The notes under the pieces were generated by a model. The model ran no database searches. It saw nothing but the letters and a program-made list of their open reading frames with translations, and was not told where the DNA came from. The position numbers were made by a program, and so were the translations under genes. Of a DNA stretch of 64,000 bases, positions 34,674 through 43,841 are shown piece by piece. Source of the DNA: Hyphomicrobium_A sp963812795 (GTDB lineage: Bacteria; Pseudomonadota; Alphaproteobacteria; Rhizobiales; Hyphomicrobiaceae). The stretch spans positions 310,001-374,000 of the forward strand of contig CAWEWG010000017.1 in NCBI GenBank assembly GCA_963812795.1, read 5' to 3'. Every line of letters begins with the position of its first letter. Positions within the stretch are counted from its first letter, which is position 1.

Positions 34674-35687
34674 ATGTCCCTGCGCATCGTCTTCATGGGA
34701 ACGCCGGCGTTTGCCGTGCCGACGCTGGCGGAAATTGTCGGCGCCGGGCACGAGGTCGTCGCCGTCTACGCGCAGCCGCCGCGCGCCGCCGGCCGTGGCA
34801 TGGCGGACCGCAAATCTCCCGTGCAGGCATTTGCCGAGGCCGCAGGCCTCCCCGTGCTGACGCCTGTCAATTTCAAGGCCGATGCCGATAGGGCGACGTT
34901 CGCCGGCCTCGCCGCCGACGCCGCCGTCGTCGTCGCCTACGGACTGCTGCTGCCGGCGGCCGTGTTGGAGGCGCCGCGCCTCGGATGTTTCAATCTTCAC
35001 CCTTCCAAGCTGCCGCGCTGGCGCGGTGCCGCGCCGGTACAGCGCCCCATCATGGCGGGCGACAGCGAGACGGCGGTAATGGTGATGCGCATGGAGCAGG
35101 GGTTGGATACGGGACCCGTCTGCCTCGGCGAGCAGGTGCCGATCGGCGCCGACGCGACGGCGGGCGAGATGCAAGACGTGCTGGCGCAGCTTGGTGCGTC
35201 GCTGATGGTGCGCGCGCTGGCGGCGCTCGAGCGCGGCTCGCTCGACTGCACGCCGCAGTCGTCGGATGGGGTCACATACGCCAAGAAGATCGACAAGGCC
35301 GAGGCGCGCATAGACTTCGCAAAGGACGCGCGCGAGGTGCACAACCTCATTCGCGGCCTCTCGCCGTTCCCCGGCGCGTGGTTCGAGGCGGGTGCGGACG
35401 GCAAGCGCGAGCGCATCAAGGTGCTGCGCTCCGTCATCGCCGACGGGGGCGGAGCGCCGGGCACCGTGCTCGACGATCAGCTCACCGTCGCCTGTGCCGC
35501 GGGAGCCGTGCGCCTCGTCGAGCTGCAGCGCGCCGGCAAGAAGCCGATGTCGGCGGCGGAGGTCTTGCGTGGCTTCCCGCTGCCGCGCGGCACGCAGATC
35601 GGCGCTGATCACCGCTTAACGACGGGGTTTGACGTACGCTTGCAGACGGGTGTTCCGCGCACTAATATTTGTTTAACCGTTTCATAG
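34674..35687 (+). CDS. fmt: Methionyl-tRNA formyltransferase
   Basis: A 337-residue enzyme that formylates initiator Met-tRNA from 10-formyltetrahydrofolate. The N-terminal catalytic Rossmann domain has FMGTPAFAVP and NLHPSKLPRWRGAAPVQ with the catalytic asparagine-histidine region. The C-terminal OB-like domain begins around residue 205 (GVTYAKKIDKAEARIDF). The extreme C-terminus, after GADHRLTTGFD, is longer than in many homologues. It follows def on the same strand. Confidence 0.97.
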   Translation: MSLRIVFMGTPAFAVPTLAEIVGAGHEVVAVYAQPPRAAGRGMADRKSPVQAFAEAAGLPVLTPVNFKADADRATFAGLAADAAVVVAYGLLLPAAVLEAPRLGCFNLHPSKLPRWRGAAPVQRPIMAGDSETAVMVMRMEQGLDTGPVCLGEQVPIGADATAGEMQDVLAQLGASLMVRALAALERGSLDCTPQSSDGVTYAKKIDKAEARIDFAKDAREVHNLIRGLSPFPGAWFEAGADGKRERIKVLRSVIADGGGAPGTVLDDQLTVACAAGAVRLVELQRAGKKPMSAAEVLRGFPLPRGTQIGADHRLTTGFDVRLQTGVPRTNICLTVS

Positions 35688-35706
35688 AGTTCGCGGGAGA
35701 TGTTGT

Positions 35707-35964
35707 ATGCGTTTGTTCGCCTCGCTTTTGCTCCTTTCACTGGGCTCTGCCGCCGCGCTCGCCGAGCCCGCGCACACCACGCGCATCGAGACGCGCCCCT
35801 ACTACGGCGCGGTGGTCACCATCGAGCAAGGCGTGCGCGTCTATCGGCCGGTGCCGCCGACGCAGCACCTGATCATCAATCCTGACGGCGCGACGCCGCT
35901 GCAACTCAACATCGGCAACGGCAGCTTCACGCCGAAAAGCCAGGCCGCAGCGACGGACCGCTGA
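35707..35964 (+). CDS. Small secreted protein of unknown function
   Basis: An 85-residue protein with a signal peptide (FASLLLLSLGSAAALAE) and a mature part of about 65 residues containing RPYYGAVVTIEQGVRVYRP and PTQHLIINPDG. The pattern of short beta-strands suggests a small periplasmic domain. The ATG at 35707 follows CGCGGGAGATGTTGT with GGGAGA as ribosome-binding site. It lies between fmt and truA in the same direction. I do not recognise the family. Confidence 0.7.
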   Translation: MRLFASLLLLSLGSAAALAEPAHTTRIETRPYYGAVVTIEQGVRVYRPVPPTQHLIINPDGATPLQLNIGNGSFTPKSQAAATDR

Positions 35965-36051
35965 GCCGGTGCGAAAGCGCCGCTTGAGGGCGCCGCGCTG
36001 CGCGGCTAGGGATGGGCAGCGCGCTTGGACGCGCGGCGTCTCCAGGCCCCT

Positions 36052-36843
36052 ATGCCCCGCTACCGCATCACCATCGAATACGACGGCACGCCGTTTCTCG
36101 GCTGGCAGCGCCAAGCCGACGGTCCGAGCGTGCAGGGCGCGCTCGAGGAGGCGCTGTTTCGCTTCTCGGGCGAGACGCGCAGCGTGCGCGGCGCCGGCCG
36201 TACCGATGCAGGCGTGCACGCGCTGGGGCAGGTGGCGCACTTCGATCTCGACAAGACGTGGGAGGCGTTTCGCGTGCGCGAGGCGCTGAACTTCCATCTG
36301 CGCCCGGCGCCCGTCGCGGTGATCGATTGCAGCCTGGCTGCCAAGGATTTCGACGCGCGCTACAGCGCCACGGCGCGGCACTACCGCTATCGAATTCTGT
36401 CGCGTCGCGCGCCGCCGGCGCTCGAGCGCGATCGCGTGTGGTGGCTCCCCGTCGCTCTCGATGCGGCGCTCATGCACGAGGCGGCGCAGGCGCTCGTCGG
36501 CCGCCACGATTTCACGACCTTCCGGGCAGCCCAGTGCCAGGCGAATTCCCCGCTGCGTACGCTCGACAGGTTGGATGTGTCGCGCTACGCCGACGAGATC
36601 GTCATCGAGGCGTCGGCGCGCTCGTTCCTGCACAATCAAGTGCGCTCGATGGTCGGCAGCCTGAGGCTGGTCGGCGAAGGTAAGTGGCGACCGCGCGAGC
36701 TGGCGGCGGCCCTCGAAGCCCGCGACCGAACCGCCTGCGGGCCCGTGGCGGCGGCTTGCGGGCTGTACCTCGCGCGCGTCGACTACGGCGCGCCGGAAGC
36801 GCTCGCCGATCCGGCCGGCGAGATGGCTCCCGACGACGATTGA
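36052..36843 (+). CDS. truA: tRNA pseudouridine(38-40) synthase TruA
   Basis: A 263-residue enzyme that isomerises uridines 38, 39 and 40 in the anticodon arm. The catalytic aspartate lies in GAGRTDAGVHALGQ near residue 55. The second half has FHNQVR-like SFLHNQVRSMVG. The ATG at 36052 (MPRYRITIEYDGT) matches the family. It is the last gene of the def-fmt-truA group and ends 14 bases from the convergent folE. Confidence 0.96.
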   Translation: MPRYRITIEYDGTPFLGWQRQADGPSVQGALEEALFRFSGETRSVRGAGRTDAGVHALGQVAHFDLDKTWEAFRVREALNFHLRPAPVAVIDCSLAAKDFDARYSATARHYRYRILSRRAPPALERDRVWWLPVALDAALMHEAAQALVGRHDFTTFRAAQCQANSPLRTLDRLDVSRYADEIVIEASARSFLHNQVRSMVGSLRLVGEGKWRPRELAAALEARDRTACGPVAAACGLYLARVDYGAPEALADPAGEMAPDDD

Positions 36844-36857
36844 GCCATGTACGCCGC

Positions 36858-37433
36858 CTACTCGATGATCGACAGGAATTCCTGGCGCGTCACCGGGTTG
36901 TCGCGGAACACGCCGAGCATGCGGCTGGTGACGAGGTCCGTGCCCGGCTTCATGATCCCGCGCGCGGTCATGCAGAAGTGCTCGGCCTTCAAGACGACGC
37001 CGACGCCCTGCGGCTGCAGCACCGTGTCGATGGCGTTGGCGATCTGCGCCGTCATCTTTTCCTGGATCTGCAGGCGCTTCGCGTACACCTCGACAATGCG
37101 CGCCAGCTTCGAGATGCCGACGACGCGGCCCTTGGGGATGTAGGCGATCCAGGCGCGGCCGATGATGGGCGCCATATGATGCTCGCAATGGCTCTCGAAG
37201 CGGATGCCGCGCAGCACGATCATCTCGTCGTAGCCCTCGGTCTCCTCGAAGGTCTTCGACAGGATGGCTTCGGGATCCTCGGCGTAGCCGCGGAAATATT
37301 CCTCGTAAGCTTTGGCCATGCGCTTGGGGGTCTCGATGAGACCGTCACGCTCGGGATTTTCCCCCGTCCAGCGAATGATGGTGCGGAAGGCCGCTTCGAC
37401 CTCCGAACGGCTGGGGCGATCGGTTTCGTCCAT
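36858..37433 (-). CDS. folE: GTP cyclohydrolase I FolE
   Basis: A 191-residue enzyme that makes 7,8-dihydroneopterin triphosphate from GTP, the first step of folate (and tetrahydromethanopterin-like or queuosine) precursor synthesis. The zinc-binding and catalytic residues are visible in ESHCEHHMAPI and AEHFCMTARG. The ATG at 37433 (MDETDRPSRSE) gives the normal length; longer in-frame reading upstream is not supported. It is transcribed alone. Confidence 0.96.
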   Translation of the reverse strand: MDETDRPSRSEVEAAFRTIIRWTGENPERDGLIETPKRMAKAYEEYFRGYAEDPEAILSKTFEETEGYDEMIVLRGIRFESHCEHHMAPIIGRAWIAYIPKGRVVGISKLARIVEVYAKRLQIQEKMTAQIANAIDTVLQPQGVGVVLKAEHFCMTARGIMKPGTDLVTSRMLGVFRDNPVTRQEFLSIIE

Positions 37434-37933
37434 GGCGGGCTCTTTGTGCTTCTTGCTCAAGGTCGGATCTCGACTGTGGATGGGCGGCTCTAAGGGGTTG
37501 GCCTGCGGGTGGCAAGAGCCACGATAGCCGAAATCGTTGCCGCTTCCGTTGAGGGGTGCATGCGCCCCGTATATGGGGCGGCGGCGGCTCGAGTGCAAAA
37601 CCCGCCCGGCAGACCCGGTTGGCGATGGCAAAATTCCATCTGCAACAGGTTGCTCTCCCGACAAGTCGTAGACCGAGAGAAGCTACGCGACTGTCCTGGC
37701 GTGAACAGTCCTTCCAGCGCCCGGGCCGTCAGAAATTGGGTGCGCGTTGGGCTGCAAATACATTCGAAAAAAAAGCCAAAGCCTCATCGATTTCGGTTCA
37801 ATTGTCGGCTCTCGGCGAGCGGAACTTTAGGGGTTCTGCGCCTATGTTTTGCGCATCGGACGGTGGCACGTTCGGGGCGCTTGTAAGACAGGCGTTCAGT
37901 CACAGGTGTAGTCTTTTGTGGAGTTGAAACGTC
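37434..37933. other. 500-base intergenic region between folE and a secreted-protein gene
   Basis: A divergent promoter region. It contains an A-rich stretch (CGAAAAAAAAGCC near 37766) and a GGAAC at 37821, but the following TGTT is 19 bases away, too far for an EcfG promoter. I see no gene or RNA that I can support. Confidence 0.5.
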
Positions 37934-38227
37934 ATGTCGACCTCTAAAGTCATCGCAGTTCTCGCTGCTACGGCCATGGTTGGCCTGTTCTCGGCTTCGG
38001 CTTTCGCCAAGTTGATCCCGCAGGAAGAGATTCAGCAGTACAGCGGCTCCGACAAGCCGGACGTTGACGCCGGCGCCTCCAAGGGCCCCGACGCTTCGAT
38101 CGTCGATCAGGAGAAGAACCAGTTCGGCAACGAGCCGGCCAAGGATCTCGACAAGAACCGCACCCTCGGCGGCGGCGAGAGCCTCCCCCAGATGGAAGAG
38201 CAGGGCATTCCTGGCGGCGATCGCTAA
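37934..38227 (+). CDS. Small secreted acidic protein of unknown function
   Basis: A 97-residue protein with a clear signal peptide (VIAVLAATAMVGLFSASAFA). The mature region of about 70 residues is hydrophilic and rich in D, G, K and E (YSGSDKPDVDAGASKGPD, then FGNEPAKDLDKN), predicting disorder. No cysteines. A strong terminator follows 21 bases after the stop, and the long upstream region suggests its own promoter. Function unknown; the composition resembles abundant periplasmic stress or desiccation-type proteins. Confidence 0.75.
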   Translation: MSTSKVIAVLAATAMVGLFSASAFAKLIPQEEIQQYSGSDKPDVDAGASKGPDASIVDQEKNQFGNEPAKDLDKNRTLGGGESLPQMEEQGIPGGDR

Positions 38228-38248
38228 GTTTCGCCTGAGACTTCAAAT

Positions 38249-38290
38249 CGACGGCCGCGGCGGCGTTCGCCCCGCGGCCGTCGGTATTTT
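38249..38290 (+). terminator. Intrinsic terminator of the secreted acidic protein gene
   Basis: A twelve-base perfect stem CGACGGCCGCGG / CCGCGGCCGTCG (38249-38260 and 38272-38283) with an 11-base loop, followed by GTATTTTCTC. Confidence 0.85.
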
Positions 38291-38343
38291 CTCGTTCTTG
38301 CAAACTCGCGATGCCCGGTCGCGGTGAGCGGCCAATAACAAAC

Positions 38344-38374
38344 AAAAAGAGCAACGCCGCGAACGGCGCTGCTC
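38344..38374 (-). terminator. Intrinsic terminator of the glutamine-rich protein gene
   Basis: On the minus strand an 11-base stem GAGCAGCGCCG / CGGCGTTGCTC (one G-U pair) with tetraloop TTCG is followed by TTTTTG. It lies 18 bases past the stop of the gene at 38393. Confidence 0.9.
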
Positions 38375-38392
38375 CTTGTGTGCAGGCAGGTA

Positions 38393-38647
38393 TTAGCGCT
38401 GCTTGTCGCGCTCGCTATGGCCACCCTGTTGGCCGCGCTGGTTGTGCTCGGCCTCGCGCTGCCGGTTCTGGTCGCTCTGACCGCCGCCCTGCTGCCGGTT
38501 CGCCTGCTGGTTCTGATCGCGCTGTTTGTCGCGCTCCTTGTCCTGGCCCTGGCCGGCTTGGCCCTGCTGATGCTGGCCCTTCTTGTCCGGATTGCTCTGG
38601 TCATCGCCCTGCTGGCGGCCGGCCTGACCTTGATCCTTGTTAGCCAT
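38393..38647 (-). CDS. Small glutamine/glycine-rich hydrophilin-like stress protein
   Basis: An 84-residue protein made almost entirely of Q, G, D, K, R, N and E, without hydrophobic residues, signal peptide or cysteines (for example GQAGRQQGDDQSNPDKKGQ). It is predicted to be disordered and heat-stable, like hydrophilins and KGG-type stress proteins. GGAGG lies 11 bases before the ATG. A general-stress promoter motif (GGAAC-N17-CGTT) stands 35-60 bases upstream and an excellent terminator follows, so this is a single-gene stress unit. The low-complexity composition makes homology assignment unreliable. Confidence 0.82.
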   Translation of the reverse strand: MANKDQGQAGRQQGDDQSNPDKKGQHQQGQAGQGQDKERDKQRDQNQQANRQQGGGQSDQNRQREAEHNQRGQQGGHSERDKQR

Positions 38648-38681
38648 GATGGGTGAATCCTCCAGTTTCTAGAGGAGGTTA

Positions 38682-38707
38682 AACGCTACGGCGAATGAGG
38701 CCGTTCC
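38682..38707 (-). promoter_or_regulatory. EcfG-type general stress response promoter
   Basis: On the minus strand GGAAC (38703-38707) and CGTT (38682-38685) are separated by exactly 17 bases, matching the alphaproteobacterial sigma-EcfG consensus GGAAC-N16/17-CGTT. It points at the hydrophilin-like gene starting at 38647. Confidence 0.75.
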
Positions 38708-39095
38708 ATCGGCAGGCCCTGCCGCGCAGAGCCAGGATCGGTCAAATTCGAAATTTCCCACACTTGGAACTGCTGCGGAGGGGGCGAGTTTGCCCTGCAT
38801 GCAGACCCCGAGCGACATGCCCTATTGGATGCGCAGCATCGGCCACCTTTTGCGCGCGCACTGCGTGCCAGAGCCGGCGCTGCCGTTCCCGGTGAAACTG
38901 AACCTGCTGCATCTTGTACGCGTAGAGGGCGCCATGGGCCTGCTGCACACCCACCGCGGCCTTTTCTGAGTTGCGCCGCGCGAACCAACGCATTCGGCGC
39001 GCCACGCGCGTTTCCGCCTTGCCAGACGCCTTCGCGCCGATTACACCGGCAGCGCTCTGAACAAGCCCGCTAAGGCGAGGCCAGGGTCCATCCAG
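38708..39095. other. Intergenic region upstream of tRNA-Thr
   Basis: About 390 bases with no supportable gene in either direction. It should contain the tRNA-Thr promoter, but I cannot point to a clear -35/-10 pair. Confidence 0.5.
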
Positions 39096-39170
<75 letters not shown>

Positions 39171-39543
39171 TCGAGGCCGACCACGGACGCGCGCCTTGCC
39201 GCAAGGTTGGCAGGCGCTGCCGATGAACTGGCGCCCCGACGTCAATCTTGTCCACACCCGTTTTAGGAGCGCCGCGCGCGCGGCGATGCGACCCGGGTTG
39301 GGGCACGCCGAGACGTCCGGGGGTGCGCGTCAACCAAGAATAACCAAACAGCGCCGGTATGTTAGATCGTCGTTGACAGCACGACGGCGGGTTTCTCCCG
39401 TCGTGGAACGGTCTGTCGCACCCCGCGGCGGGCTGCCTCGTCCCCCATTCAGGGGACAGACGTTTCCCCTGCCTCAAGGTAATTTCCTAGCGTGGGAGCA
39501 ACCCATTCAGCTCCGTTTCCAGTTTTGCGTTCGGGGAAAGCAG
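39171..39543. other. Intergenic region between tRNA-Thr and the Crp-type gene
   Basis: About 370 bases. A forward frame continuous with the Crp-type gene runs back through this stretch, but its composition is unlike a protein and the ATG at 39544 fits better. I see no other feature. Confidence 0.5.
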
Positions 39544-40317
39544 ATGGCTTGGCTATCAATTATCGGCGTCAGTGAAAACGATGGGCACCCGTCCCGGATA
39601 GAGCCCGCGTTTTCGTCCCCCCCGGTCCTCACGGCTCCCCCCGCCGAGACGACCACCCTTGCGCCGCTCAAGGTAGCCGCCAACGCCTTCCTATTCCGGG
39701 CGGGCGATCCCCGGACGCATCTTTATCGAGTTGAGACCGGAGCCATCTGCCTCTACGAGACGCGCCGCGGCGACCGTCAGTCGGTCATCGAGTTCCTGTT
39801 CCCGGGCGACTACGTCGGCCTCGGCTTCCTCGACAAGCAACACCTCAACGCCCGGGCGTTGTTGGATTCTACGGTGACTTGCCAGCCGATCGACGCGCTC
39901 GCCGATGTCGTGCACGCCGACCCGCGCGCGCAGGCCAAGCTCGCCCTTTCGGTCGAGCGCGAGTTCGAGGCGCGCCGCGACGAGCTTCACAGCGCCGGCC
40001 AGCGCCAGCCCATCGAGCGCGTCGCCGCGCTACTCGTCACCTCGGCGCGCACCAACGTGCAGCAGGGACGCCCGGCCGAGCTTATCAAGGACTCCTGGAA
40101 GTGCGGCGTCATCGCCGAGCTTCTGCAGCTCACCCTCGACGATCTCGGTGCCATCCTCGTCGACTTGCAACGCCGGGGCCTTATCGAAGCCGCCGGCGAG
40201 GATCTACGGTTGACCGACATCGTTGCGCTGGAAGCGATGGCGGACGGCATCTGGCCGGATAACGATCACGGCGCGGCGCCCGCGCCCAAGCTCCTGCCGG
40301 CTCACAGAGCCGCCTGA
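39544..40317 (+). CDS. Crp/Fnr family transcriptional regulator
   Basis: A 257-residue regulator with an N-terminal cyclic-nucleotide-binding-like beta-barrel (LFRAGDPRTHLYRVETGAI, then FLFPGDYVGLGFLD) and a C-terminal winged helix (CGVIAELLQLTLDDLGAIL, then RRGLIEA). It has no cysteine cluster in the N-terminus, so it is not a classical Fe-S FNR; the effector is unknown. GGGGAAAGC precedes the ATG. It ends overlapping by 16 bases with the stop of the opposing MalT-type gene. Confidence 0.88.
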   Translation: MAWLSIIGVSENDGHPSRIEPAFSSPPVLTAPPAETTTLAPLKVAANAFLFRAGDPRTHLYRVETGAICLYETRRGDRQSVIEFLFPGDYVGLGFLDKQHLNARALLDSTVTCQPIDALADVVHADPRAQAKLALSVEREFEARRDELHSAGQRQPIERVAALLVTSARTNVQQGRPAELIKDSWKCGVIAELLQLTLDDLGAILVDLQRRGLIEAAGEDLRLTDIVALEAMADGIWPDNDHGAAPAPKLLPAHRAA

Positions 40318-43058
40318 GGGGCGCCCGTCTTGAGCATGCCGAGGCTTTGCGCTCGGACGACCGCCTGTGCGCGCGATTCCGCCGACAGCTTCTGAAAAAT
40401 GCGCTTCAGGTGGGTCTTGATTGTCTCGGGTGCGACACCGAGCTCCCGCGCGATCTCCTTATTGGAGCGACCCCTGGCGATGAACTCGACGATCGAGCGC
40501 TCGCGCGACGTCAAGTCGTCGCGGGCGCGCGTCGCGGACGGCTTCTTCTTCTCGCGCGCGCGTTCGCGGAGCTGATCGAGCAAGCCGTTGACGAAGCGCA
40601 GCGCTTCTCCTTCGCCGTCGAACACGCCTGCATCCCTCGCCTGCAGCAGGATGGGCACGATGCGCCGGTCGTGGTCCAGGACGAAGCTCGGCATGCTAGC
40701 TTCTGCGCCCCAAGTCATGAGCTGCCGCAGCAGATCGTAGGCTGTCTCCGAGGCGCCGAGGCGAGACCGCAGCACGGCAAGGTCGATACCGACGCGCAGG
40801 GCGATGAACTTGTCGTCGGTTGCGAGCAGCCCGTCGAATGCCTCGCTCAGTGCCTCAGCTGCGTCCTCGAGATTCTCCGAGGCGGCGTCGATCAGACCCT
40901 TGGCCACCATGTTCCAGGTGCGGATCGGCGTGCTCGAGCAGGAGCTGCCGGCGGGATGTTTGGCGTGCAGCTCCTCGAATGCCGGCAGCAAGGCGACGGC
41001 GTCGGCGATATTGCCATCGGCGAGCAGCACGCGCGTGCGCTCCACCAGCAGCATGGCGATGACCACACCCCAGCCCCGCTCCCAGCTCAGGCGCTCGGCG
41101 CGATTGAGCAGGCTGATGGCCCTGGCGCGGTCGCCGCGGATGAAGGCCGCCCGGACCAGCACGAAGTAGGCGTTGCGGAAAGCCTCGTGGAAGGCCGTGG
41201 TCTCGATCAGATCCAAAGCGTCGAGGACCGTCACCTCCGCGCCGGCCACGTCGCCGCGCTCATATTGCAGTCGGGCGATGAGGCCGGTGACCATAGAGGC
41301 GGAGGCCGACGCGGCACTGGTGTGCCGCTCGGCGAGAGCGCGCGCCGCCGCGTAGAATTCCAGCGCCTCCTCGAACCTCAACTGCTTGACGGCAGCGAGG
41401 CCGCAGAGGCAGAGCCGATAGTTCTCGGGCAGCGCATACGAGGCTTCGCCGGCCGAAGCATCCGGCTTGGGGACCGCGTAGAAGGCGTTCCAGTCGCCGG
41501 CCTTCAAATAGGCATAGCGCGCAACGTTGCACAGTGCGTTGAAATTGAAGGCGTCGAACCTGTGGCCGGCGAGGCATTCGAGCGCCAGGTCGCGGCCGCG
41601 GGCGCCGTCGTCACGCAACGCGTAGTAAACCGCACGCGCAGCGCGGCAGCGCCACCATAGGTCGCTTCCGGAGATTTCGTCGGTTCCGGCCTCGACCTGC
41701 GCCAGCAAGACGTCGGCTTCCTTGAAGCGGTTGACGAGGCTCATTCCCCAGGCGAGCGCCAGCTTGACCTCGAGCTGCGAGCTCATCAGCTCCTTCGGCA
41801 GGTGCTGCTCCCAACTGAGCAACGTCAGCAGGTCGCCTTTGACCACCATCGACATGGCGCAGTTCTCGATGAACTCGATGGCCATGGGGAAGTCGCCGGC
41901 CGCGATGGCGTAGTGAACCGCCTCGCTCCATTGCTCGCGCGCCGCGTACCAGTTGTAGGCCTTGCGGTAGAGGTCGGGGATCTGCTCGCTCAACTTGATG
42001 CGTAGGCGATCGGCGAGGAACTCGCGGAGCAGATGGTGATAGCGGTACCAGTTGCCGTTTTCATCGAGCGGCACGAGCATGAACTGCGCGCGCTCCAGGG
42101 CATCGAGCATGGCCGGCCCTTCGGCCGTGCCGGCGACCGTGCTGCACAGAGCGCCGTTCATCTGGTCGAGGATCGACGTCTTCAGAAGGAAGTCGACGAC
42201 CGCCGGTGGCTCCGTTGCCAGGGTGTCCTCGAACAGCTCCGAGATGTTACGGGTCGTCCCCGAGATGGTGCCGATGTGCGCTACGGGGTCTGCCGAGTTG
42301 ACCAAAGAGATGCGCGCGAGCTGCAAGGCCGCGGGCCAGCCCTCGGTCGCCCGGTGCAGCTTGGCGACGCCGCTATTGCCCAGGCTCCTGGCAAGCTCGG
42401 GTCCGAGCAGCTCGGCCGTCTCCGCCAGGGTGAACTTCAATAGCGTGGCATCGATCTCGGCGAGCTGGTCGTCGAGGCGCAGACGCGACAGCGGCAAGCG
42501 CGGCTCGGTGCGCGACACCAGCACAAGGTGCAGGTTGGAGGGCGCATAGCGCAGCAGCAAGGCCATCAGCTCGTGGCAACGATGGTCGGAGACGACGTGG
42601 AAGTCGTCGAGAAACAGGTAGGTCTCGGTATCGATCTCCGACACCCCGTTCAGCAGCGAGGAGATGACGTTGCGCGGGGGAATGAGGCTCGAGGCGTGGA
42701 GCAGCGCGATGGCATCGCGGCCGAGGTTCGGCGCGGCGCCATCTACCGAACGCGCCAGGTGATAGGCGAAGGCGCCAGGCTCGTTGTCGTCAACGTCGAG
42801 ACTAAGCCAGGCAACGAGGGCGCCCGTTTCGCGCAGTCGTTGGCACCATTCGGCGGCGAGGGTGGTCTTGCCGTAGCCCGCGGGGGCTCTGAAGACGACG
42901 AGACGGCGCGCAGCCGCATCGTCGAGGGACCGCATCAGCCCCGGTCGCTGTACCGCAAACTTACGAACCGCAGGCGGCACGGTCTTGGTCAGGGCAATAC
43001 GCGGTAGCTCTACCAAGAACGGGTGCCCGAAATCCTGCTTCAGACCCATATTATTCAT
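40302..43058 (-). CDS. LuxR-family (MalT-type) STAND transcriptional activator
   Basis: About 918 residues. The N-terminal NTPase has Walker A FRAPAGYGKTTLAA and Walker B TYLFLDDFH. A long alpha-helical TPR-like sensor region follows, and the C-terminal LuxR HTH is TSRERSIVEFIARGRSNKEIARELGVAPETIKTHL-like. MalT-type proteins are ATP-dependent activators switched on by a small inducer; the inducer here is unknown. Starts at 43058 (MNNMGLK) or 43049 are the best candidates, since the frame extending to 43130 adds an unconserved N-terminus. It is convergent with the Crp-type gene. Confidence 0.92.
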   Translation of the reverse strand: MNNMGLKQDFGHPFLVELPRIALTKTVPPAVRKFAVQRPGLMRSLDDAAARRLVVFRAPAGYGKTTLAAEWCQRLRETGALVAWLSLDVDDNEPGAFAYHLARSVDGAAPNLGRDAIALLHASSLIPPRNVISSLLNGVSEIDTETYLFLDDFHVVSDHRCHELMALLLRYAPSNLHLVLVSRTEPRLPLSRLRLDDQLAEIDATLLKFTLAETAELLGPELARSLGNSGVAKLHRATEGWPAALQLARISLVNSADPVAHIGTISGTTRNISELFEDTLATEPPAVVDFLLKTSILDQMNGALCSTVAGTAEGPAMLDALERAQFMLVPLDENGNWYRYHHLLREFLADRLRIKLSEQIPDLYRKAYNWYAAREQWSEAVHYAIAAGDFPMAIEFIENCAMSMVVKGDLLTLLSWEQHLPKELMSSQLEVKLALAWGMSLVNRFKEADVLLAQVEAGTDEISGSDLWWRCRAARAVYYALRDDGARGRDLALECLAGHRFDAFNFNALCNVARYAYLKAGDWNAFYAVPKPDASAGEASYALPENYRLCLCGLAAVKQLRFEEALEFYAAARALAERHTSAASASASMVTGLIARLQYERGDVAGAEVTVLDALDLIETTAFHEAFRNAYFVLVRAAFIRGDRARAISLLNRAERLSWERGWGVVIAMLLVERTRVLLADGNIADAVALLPAFEELHAKHPAGSSCSSTPIRTWNMVAKGLIDAASENLEDAAEALSEAFDGLLATDDKFIALRVGIDLAVLRSRLGASETAYDLLRQLMTWGAEASMPSFVLDHDRRIVPILLQARDAGVFDGEGEALRFVNGLLDQLRERAREKKKPSATRARDDLTSRERSIVEFIARGRSNKEIARELGVAPETIKTHLKRIFQKLSAESRAQAVVRAQSLGMLKTGAPQAAL

Positions 43059-43366
43059 CTGCGCGCGCTCCCCACGCACAGAACAGACGCCTAATCCCGG
43101 AAGGTTAGGCCATGCTGCAGAACGCTTCAATTAAAATGAATACTGACAGTTATTTACTGCAGTGCAATTGATGCATTTTCGACGTGGCTCGTTTCCCCCG
43201 CCATCCGCGCAAGGCGTCCCCCAAAGGGGGGACTGTGGGCGCTGCAACTGTCCGTTAGCCTATTAATCGGATCGGTCAACCCCCGGATCATCCGAGAGAA
43301 TGCCAGTCAATCCGCGTTGCGGTGTCCCGCGAGCGGAGCTGAGCGGTTAGCGCAGAGGAACGAGAC

Positions 43367-43735
43367 ATGTCCGCGTCGAAGGTGAGCGCCAACTACGACT
43401 TTCGTCGCATAGGCACGTTGCTGGCAGTCGGCGCCATGTCGCTGCTTCTCGGCGCCTGCGCTCACAACGGCGGCGAGGCGCCGGCTCTCCAGTGGCAGTT
43501 CAACGCTTCCGACGCCGGCGCGCCCCCAGCCGGCCCGGGAATGTTCGCGGTTGAAAGCTCCCAGCTCGCCGACGTGACCGCGGAAAGCTCCGCCGCGGAC
43601 GCGCCGGCGGTGACCGAGCACAACGCTTCGCCTCCGGCCTGTGGCAAGGGCGGAAACTCTGGCTGGTCGGACAATTGCTACGTCTACCGCGGCGGGCGCG
43701 ATCCCGTTACCGGTCGCGCCGTCACTCAGCTTTAG
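43367..43735 (+). CDS. Putative small lipoprotein
   Basis: A 122-residue protein with a lipobox at LLLGACAHN, so cysteine near residue 31 would be lipidated and the protein anchored in the envelope. The mature part is polar with two more cysteines (PPACGKGGNSGWSDNCYVYRGG) near the C-terminus that may form a disulphide. AGAGGAACGAG precedes the ATG. It is divergent from the MalT-type gene by about 300 bases. No family recognised. Confidence 0.75.
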   Translation: MSASKVSANYDFRRIGTLLAVGAMSLLLGACAHNGGEAPALQWQFNASDAGAPPAGPGMFAVESSQLADVTAESSAADAPAVTEHNASPPACGKGGNSGWSDNCYVYRGGRDPVTGRAVTQL

Positions 43736-43841
43736 GGCGATCACAGATCGGTGCGGGCCGCGTTCTGGTGGGCCTGGACGGGGCGCGTTGCCACCCAATC
43801 CATATTGTTCTTGAACGGCGGTGTAATACTCTTCCGCTGTC

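Noticed and set aside
37821..37848. GGAAC followed by TGTT upstream of the secreted acidic protein gene
   Set aside because: The spacing is 19 bases and the second element is TGTT, outside the EcfG consensus of 16-17 bases with CGTT.
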